A DNA stretch of 22,355 nucleotides from CADCTB01 sp036269435 (lineage in GTDB: Bacteria; Actinomycetota; Acidimicrobiia; Acidimicrobiales; AC-14). Numbering within the stretch: the first letter of the stretch is position 1; each line of letters starts with the position of its first letter. Positions 18,962-22,355 of the stretch are shown here, piece after piece. The stretch covers positions 1 to 22,355 of the forward strand of contig DATASA010000155.1 in the NCBI GenBank assembly GCA_036269435.1. Reading direction: 5' to 3'. The translations under genes were made by a program, and so were the position numbers. Under the pieces are notes generated by a model. That model had not been told where the DNA came from. It saw only the letters and a program-made list of their open reading frames with translations, and did not search any database.

Positions 18962-20788
18962 CTAGGGCTTGGTGGTGGGGGTGGAGGTCGTGCTCGTCGG
19001 CGGCCTGGTGGACGTGGTGGTGGCCGGAACGGTAGTCGTCGTCGGGAACGGGGTCGTGGTGACCGGGACCGTGGTGACGGGCGCCAGGGTGGTGGTGGGC
19101 GCCGGGCCGCTGGACACGACCAGCGTGACGGTGCTGTTGCGGTCGAGGGGCGTGCCCGCGGCGGGCTCCGTGCGGATCACGTCGCCCGGGTCGACGTCGC
19201 TGCTGGCCTCGGTCCGGGTCACGGTCCGGAATCCCATCTGGCCCAGCTGGTTCGCCGCGTCGCTCTGGGACCGGCCCCGCAGCGCCGGCACCACGATCTG
19301 CTCGGGGCCCTTGGACACGGTGAGGGTGACCGTCGACCCCTTGGGCTGACGGTCGCCGGCGGCGGGCGCCTGGTCGAGGACGGTGTTGGGAGCCGCGGTG
19401 CTGTTGATCGCGTTCGTCGTAACCCGGAAGCCGGCGCCGGTGAGGGTGTCGGTGGCGACGTCGACGGCGCGGTTGCGCACGTCGGGGACCTCGACGATGG
19501 GGGCGCCCGAGCTGACGGAGAGGGTGACCGTCGCCCCCTTCTTGACCTGGATGTTGGCCAGCGGCTCCTGGGCGGTGACCTGGCCGACCGGGTTGACCTC
19601 GTCCTGCACGTCCTTCTTCTGGACCTTGAGCCCCACGCCGGTGAGCTGTTGGGTGGCGTCGGCCTCGGTCCTTCCGATGACGAGAGGGACGGTGACGTTC
19701 TGGGCGCCGCCGACGCCGAGTTGCCGGCTGAGGAGGAAAAGCAGCCCGCCCAGCAGGGCGAGCAGCACGGCCAGGATCACGATGTACGTGCTCGTGCGGG
19801 CGTGCGGGCGCTCCTCCAGGTCGACGACGGTCTCGCCCGGGGCGACGACGCGCGTGCCGTCGACCCGTTGCTGGATGAGGGTCGACTCGACCGGCGCGCC
19901 CCGGGACATGACGCTGGTGGCCGCCGCCCCGGCGGCCGCGACCGGGACGAGGGGCTCGGCCATCACGGTCTGGCCCAGGCTGAACCTGACCAGGTCGGCC
20001 CGCAGGTCCTCCGCGCTCGAATACCGGTTGGCCCGGTTCTTGGCCATGGCCTTGGCCACGATGGCGCTGAAGACGTCGGGGACGTCGGGGTTGATCTGGG
20101 CCGGCGGCACCGGATCCTCGCGGACGTGCTGGTAAGCGATCGAGACCGGGTTGTCACCGGTGAACGGCGGCCGGGCGCAGGCCATCTCGTAGAGGACCAC
20201 GCCGAGCGAGTACACGTCGGTGCGGGGGTCGACCACGTGGCCCTGCGCCTGCTCGGGGGAGAAGTAGGTGGCGGTGCCCATCACCGCGCCGGCCTGGGTG
20301 AGGCTCTCGGCCGGGTCGCCGGCCCGGGCGATCCCGAAATCGGTGACCTTGACCTGGCTCTTGGTGATGAGGACGTTCCCCGGCTTCACGTCGCGGTGGA
20401 TGACCCCGTTCACGTGGGCGAAGTGCAGGGCGGCGGCGATGTCGGCCCCGATCTCGGCCGCCCGGTTGGCCATCAGCGGGCCCTGGCCCCGGATGACGTC
20501 CCGCAGCGTCAGCCCGTCGACGTACTCCATGACGATGAAGTAGGTGCCGTCGTCCTCGCCCCAGTCGTAGATGGAGACGATGTTCGGGTGGTTCAGGTTG
20601 GCTGCCGCCCGCGCCTCCCGGCGGAAACGCTCGACGAAGGACCGGTCGGACGCGAACTCGGGGAACAGGACCTTGAGGGCGACCGGCCGGTCGAGCAGCA
20701 GGTCGCGGGCCAGGTAGACCTCGGCCATCCCGCCTCGAGCCAGGTGCCGCACGATCTGATAGCGGCCGGTGAAAACCTGGGACGCCAC
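18962..20788 (-). CDS. pknB: Serine/threonine protein kinase PknB with PASTA repeats
   Basis: The 608-aa product has a Hanks-type kinase domain (10-275): glycine loop LARGGMAEVY (16-25), Lys39, catalytic HRDVKPGN (Asp133) and DFG (Asp150). The activation loop contains SLTQAGAVMGTATYFSPE, with Thr164 and Thr172 as likely autophosphorylation sites. One membrane helix (334-354) leads to three extracellular PASTA repeats (about 363-428, 429-494, 495-561), which bind muropeptides or lipid II. A final Thr/Pro-rich tail of about 47 residues (562-608) extends outside. PknB controls cell-wall synthesis and division. Start is GTG 20788, 9 nt after the pbpA stop. Mycobacterial PknB has four PASTA repeats, so this one is shorter there but has the extra tail. 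Confidence 0.95.
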   Translation of the reverse strand: MASQVFTGRYQIVRHLARGGMAEVYLARDLLLDRPVALKVLFPEFASDRSFVERFRREARAAANLNHPNIVSIYDWGEDDGTYFIVMEYVDGLTLRDVIRGQGPLMANRAAEIGADIAAALHFAHVNGVIHRDVKPGNVLITKSQVKVTDFGIARAGDPAESLTQAGAVMGTATYFSPEQAQGHVVDPRTDVYSLGVVLYEMACARPPFTGDNPVSIAYQHVREDPVPPAQINPDVPDVFSAIVAKAMAKNRANRYSSAEDLRADLVRFSLGQTVMAEPLVPVAAAGAAATSVMSRGAPVESTLIQQRVDGTRVVAPGETVVDLEERPHARTSTYIVILAVLLALLGGLLFLLSRQLGVGGAQNVTVPLVIGRTEADATQQLTGVGLKVQKKDVQDEVNPVGQVTAQEPLANIQVKKGATVTLSVSSGAPIVEVPDVRNRAVDVATDTLTGAGFRVTTNAINSTAAPNTVLDQAPAAGDRQPKGSTVTLTVSKGPEQIVVPALRGRSQSDAANQLGQMGFRTVTRTEASSDVDPGDVIRTEPAAGTPLDRNSTVTLVVSSGPAPTTTLAPVTTVPVTTTPFPTTTTVPATTTSTRPPTSTTSTPTTKP

Positions 20789-20797
20789 GTTCGCAGC

Positions 20798-22249
20798 CTA
20801 GGAGGCGAGGGCGGCCTGCATCACGGCCTTGGCGATCGGTGCGGCAACCACGCCACCAGTGGCCTCGCTGGCGTTCGGCTGGTTCTCGAGCATCACCGCG
20901 ACGGCGACGCGCGGCGCCTCGGCCGGTGCGAAGGCGATGAACCAGGTGTGGGAGGTGTTCAATCCGGTCTGCGCGGTGCCCGTCTTGCCCGCCACCGTGA
21001 CGCCCGGGATCTGGGCCAGCGTGCCGGTCCCACCGGTCACCACGCCCACCATCATGTTCTTCGTGGTTTGGGCCACGTCCGGGGGCACGGCGGTGAGCCA
21101 GGGCTTCGGGTCGTACTTGTCGATCACGTTGCCGTCGGTGTCGCGTACCTCGCTGAGCACGTGCGGGGTCATGATCACGCCGTTGTTGGCGATGCCGGCG
21201 GCGACCAGTGCCATCTGCAGCGGCGTCGCCGAGACGTCCTGCTGGCCGATGGCCGACTTGGCCAAGGCCGGCTTGTCCCGGTCGAACGTGCTCGCGGCCG
21301 GGAACGTGGACGACGCCCCGAACGGCAGGTCGATCGGGGGCACCTTGTTGAACCCGAACGCCTCCGCGCCGGACGTGAGCTTCTGGCCGCCCAGGTCGAG
21401 GCCGAGCTGGCCGAAGGCCGTGTTGCAGGAGACCTGCAGCGCCTGGCTCAGGTTCCCGCCGCACGCCTCGCCGCCGAAGTTGGCGAGCGTCTGACCGCCC
21501 GCGTTGGGCAGCGGGAGCTGCGTGAGCGTGGGGTAGACGGGCGCGGTCGGCGTGGCCGTGCCCGTCGCCAGGGCGGTGGCGGTGGTCACCACCTTGAAGC
21601 TCGATCCGGGGAAGTAGCGCTCGCGGTAGGTCCGGGGCAGCAACGGCTTGTCCGGGCTGGCGTTGAGGTCGGTCCAGGCCTGGCGCACGGCGTCCTGGTC
21701 GTGGGAGGCCAGGACGTTCGGGTCGTAGGAGGGGTAGTCGGCGAAGGCCAGGATGGCGCCGTTGCGAGGGTCGATGGCGACGACCGAGCCCTTCCGGTCG
21801 CCGAGCTGGTCGGTGGCGATCTGCTGGAGGTTGCGGGACAGGGTCAGGGTGACGTTGGCGGTCTTGTCCCGCTGCAGCAGAAGGTCCCGCGGGTTGAAGC
21901 TCCGGTTCGAGACGTGGCCGGTCAGGTCGTCGTTGTACTGGCGCTCGACGCCCTCACTCCCGTAGGTGAAGGAGAAGTACCCGGTGACGTGGGCGAACAG
22001 GGGACCGGTCGGATACTGGCGCTGCAGCTTGAACGAGTCGTTGGACGGCACCGACTGGGCGACCACCGTGCCGTCGGCGGTCTGAATGACCCCGCGGGGC
22101 TGGATGAAGTCACGCACGACGGCCCGACTGTTGATCGGGTTGTTGTTGAGGCTGTGGGCGTCGATCACCTGGAGGTAGTTGAGCTGCACGAAAAGCGCCG
22201 AGAACAGCACGATCAGCACGATCCCCAGCCGGCGGATCTGGGTGTTCAC
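20798..22249 (-). CDS. pbpA: Class B penicillin-binding protein PbpA
   Basis: The 483-aa product has an N-terminal membrane helix (about 7-25) and a dimerisation-type region (about 45-150, with QPRGVIQTADGTVVAQSVP). The transpeptidase domain carries the active-site Ser216 in SSFK (216-219), SCN (274-276) and KTGTAQTG (422-429). It cross-links peptidoglycan in partnership with the SEDS glycosyltransferase RodA, whose gene ends in the overlap directly upstream. The start is GTG 22249, sharing GTGA with the rodA stop. Length and domain order match actinobacterial PbpA. The pbpA stop is 9 nt before pknB, so kinase and transpeptidase are co-expressed. Confidence 0.95.
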   Translation of the reverse strand: MNTQIRRLGIVLIVLFSALFVQLNYLQVIDAHSLNNNPINSRAVVRDFIQPRGVIQTADGTVVAQSVPSNDSFKLQRQYPTGPLFAHVTGYFSFTYGSEGVERQYNDDLTGHVSNRSFNPRDLLLQRDKTANVTLTLSRNLQQIATDQLGDRKGSVVAIDPRNGAILAFADYPSYDPNVLASHDQDAVRQAWTDLNASPDKPLLPRTYRERYFPGSSFKVVTTATALATGTATPTAPVYPTLTQLPLPNAGGQTLANFGGEACGGNLSQALQVSCNTAFGQLGLDLGGQKLTSGAEAFGFNKVPPIDLPFGASSTFPAASTFDRDKPALAKSAIGQQDVSATPLQMALVAAGIANNGVIMTPHVLSEVRDTDGNVIDKYDPKPWLTAVPPDVAQTTKNMMVGVVTGGTGTLAQIPGVTVAGKTGTAQTGLNTSHTWFIAFAPAEAPRVAVAVMLENQPNASEATGGVVAAPIAKAVMQAALAS

Positions 22250-22355
22250 GCCGAGACCCGCTCCTTCGAGTCGTCGGAGATGCGCAGGAGGAGGGCGAGC
22301 AGGATGTAGTTGGAGATGAGCGACGATCCTCCGTAGGACACGAACGGGAGGGTGA
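22246..22355 (-). CDS. rodA: RodA/FtsW family SEDS protein, C-terminal end only
   Basis: The frame enters from the right edge and reads TLPFVSYGGSSLISNYILLA, then LLLRISDDSKERVSA and stop at 22246. PFVSYGGSS is the conserved last-helix signature of SEDS peptidoglycan polymerases. The stop overlaps the pbpA start in GTGA, as expected for the rodA-pbpA pair. Only the last 35 residues are in the window. Confidence 0.9.
   Translation of the reverse strand, partial: TLPFVSYGGSSLISNYILLALLLRISDDSKERVSA

Noticed and set aside
18969..19100. Repetitive GTGGTGG-like DNA as a separate repeat element
   Set aside because: It is the codon run for the Thr/Pro-rich tail of PknB read on the other strand.
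19649..22309. 886-codon plus-strand frame opposite pknB and pbpA
   Set aside because: A GC-rich antisense shadow with Gly/Val/Arg/Asp-biased composition and no domains, opposite two certain genes.
1..22355. CRISPR arrays, tRNA/rRNA genes, insertion sequences, integrases, attachment sites
   Set aside because: No regularly spaced repeats, cloverleaf-like sequences, transposase motifs or flanking direct repeats were found by reading.

Overview
The window is strongly GC-rich, densely coded DNA from a high-GC actinobacterium. The right end carries crgA - trpG/pabA - pknB - pbpA - rodA, the conserved actinobacterial cell-wall/cell-division neighbourhood. The pknA gene usually found between pknB and pbpA is absent. 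Thr/Pro-rich tails on surface proteins, GTG starts and several apparently leaderless starts suggest a deep-branching lineage such as Acidimicrobiia; this is inference, as no rRNA or other marker gene is present.

Layout. (a) 1-354: end of a type II mannose-6-phosphate isomerase-like cupin (minus). (b) 688-1413: a LuxR-type regulator with a degenerate receiver domain. (c) 1470-3014: a long coiled-coil protein with a duplicated LWGP motif. (d) 5249-3011 (minus): a three-gene surface operon of two secreted WxL-like proteins and a membrane-anchored DUF916-like protein, divergent from an orphan OmpR-type response regulator at 5367-6032. (e) 8562-6048 (minus): two small peptides, an M50 (site-2-protease type) metalloprotease with a PqqD-like N-terminal region, and a second LuxR regulator paralogous to that in (b). 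A large XRE-NB-ARC-TPR regulator (8838-11285) is divergent from it. (f) 11410-15299: a set of secreted or anchored proteins: a YtkA/FixH-like protein, a BNR/Asp-box protein and two similar small signal-peptide/Ig-like/TM proteins. (g) 15327-16439: an ion-channel-like protein, divergent from thiolase (16490-17662), which overlaps a small zinc-ribbon-like membrane protein. (h) 17993-22355: the crgA/trpG/pknB/pbpA/rodA block.

The best candidate for an undescribed system is region (e). Peptide A (63 aa) has a membrane helix, a signal-peptidase-like VYA site and a WPMCGC end. Peptide B (55 aa) resembles a RiPP precursor in size and layout. A 30-nt perfect palindrome separates peptide B from the M50 protease gene, and the protease overlaps a LuxR gene by 4 nt. 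The divergent region upstream holds two similar 12-bp near-palindromic sites, inverted and centred 21 bp apart. No classic RiPP modification enzyme or transporter is visible. The module could therefore be a proteolytically released peptide signal with its own regulators, or a minimal RiPP-like system. That function is inference; the gene arrangement and motifs are seen directly.
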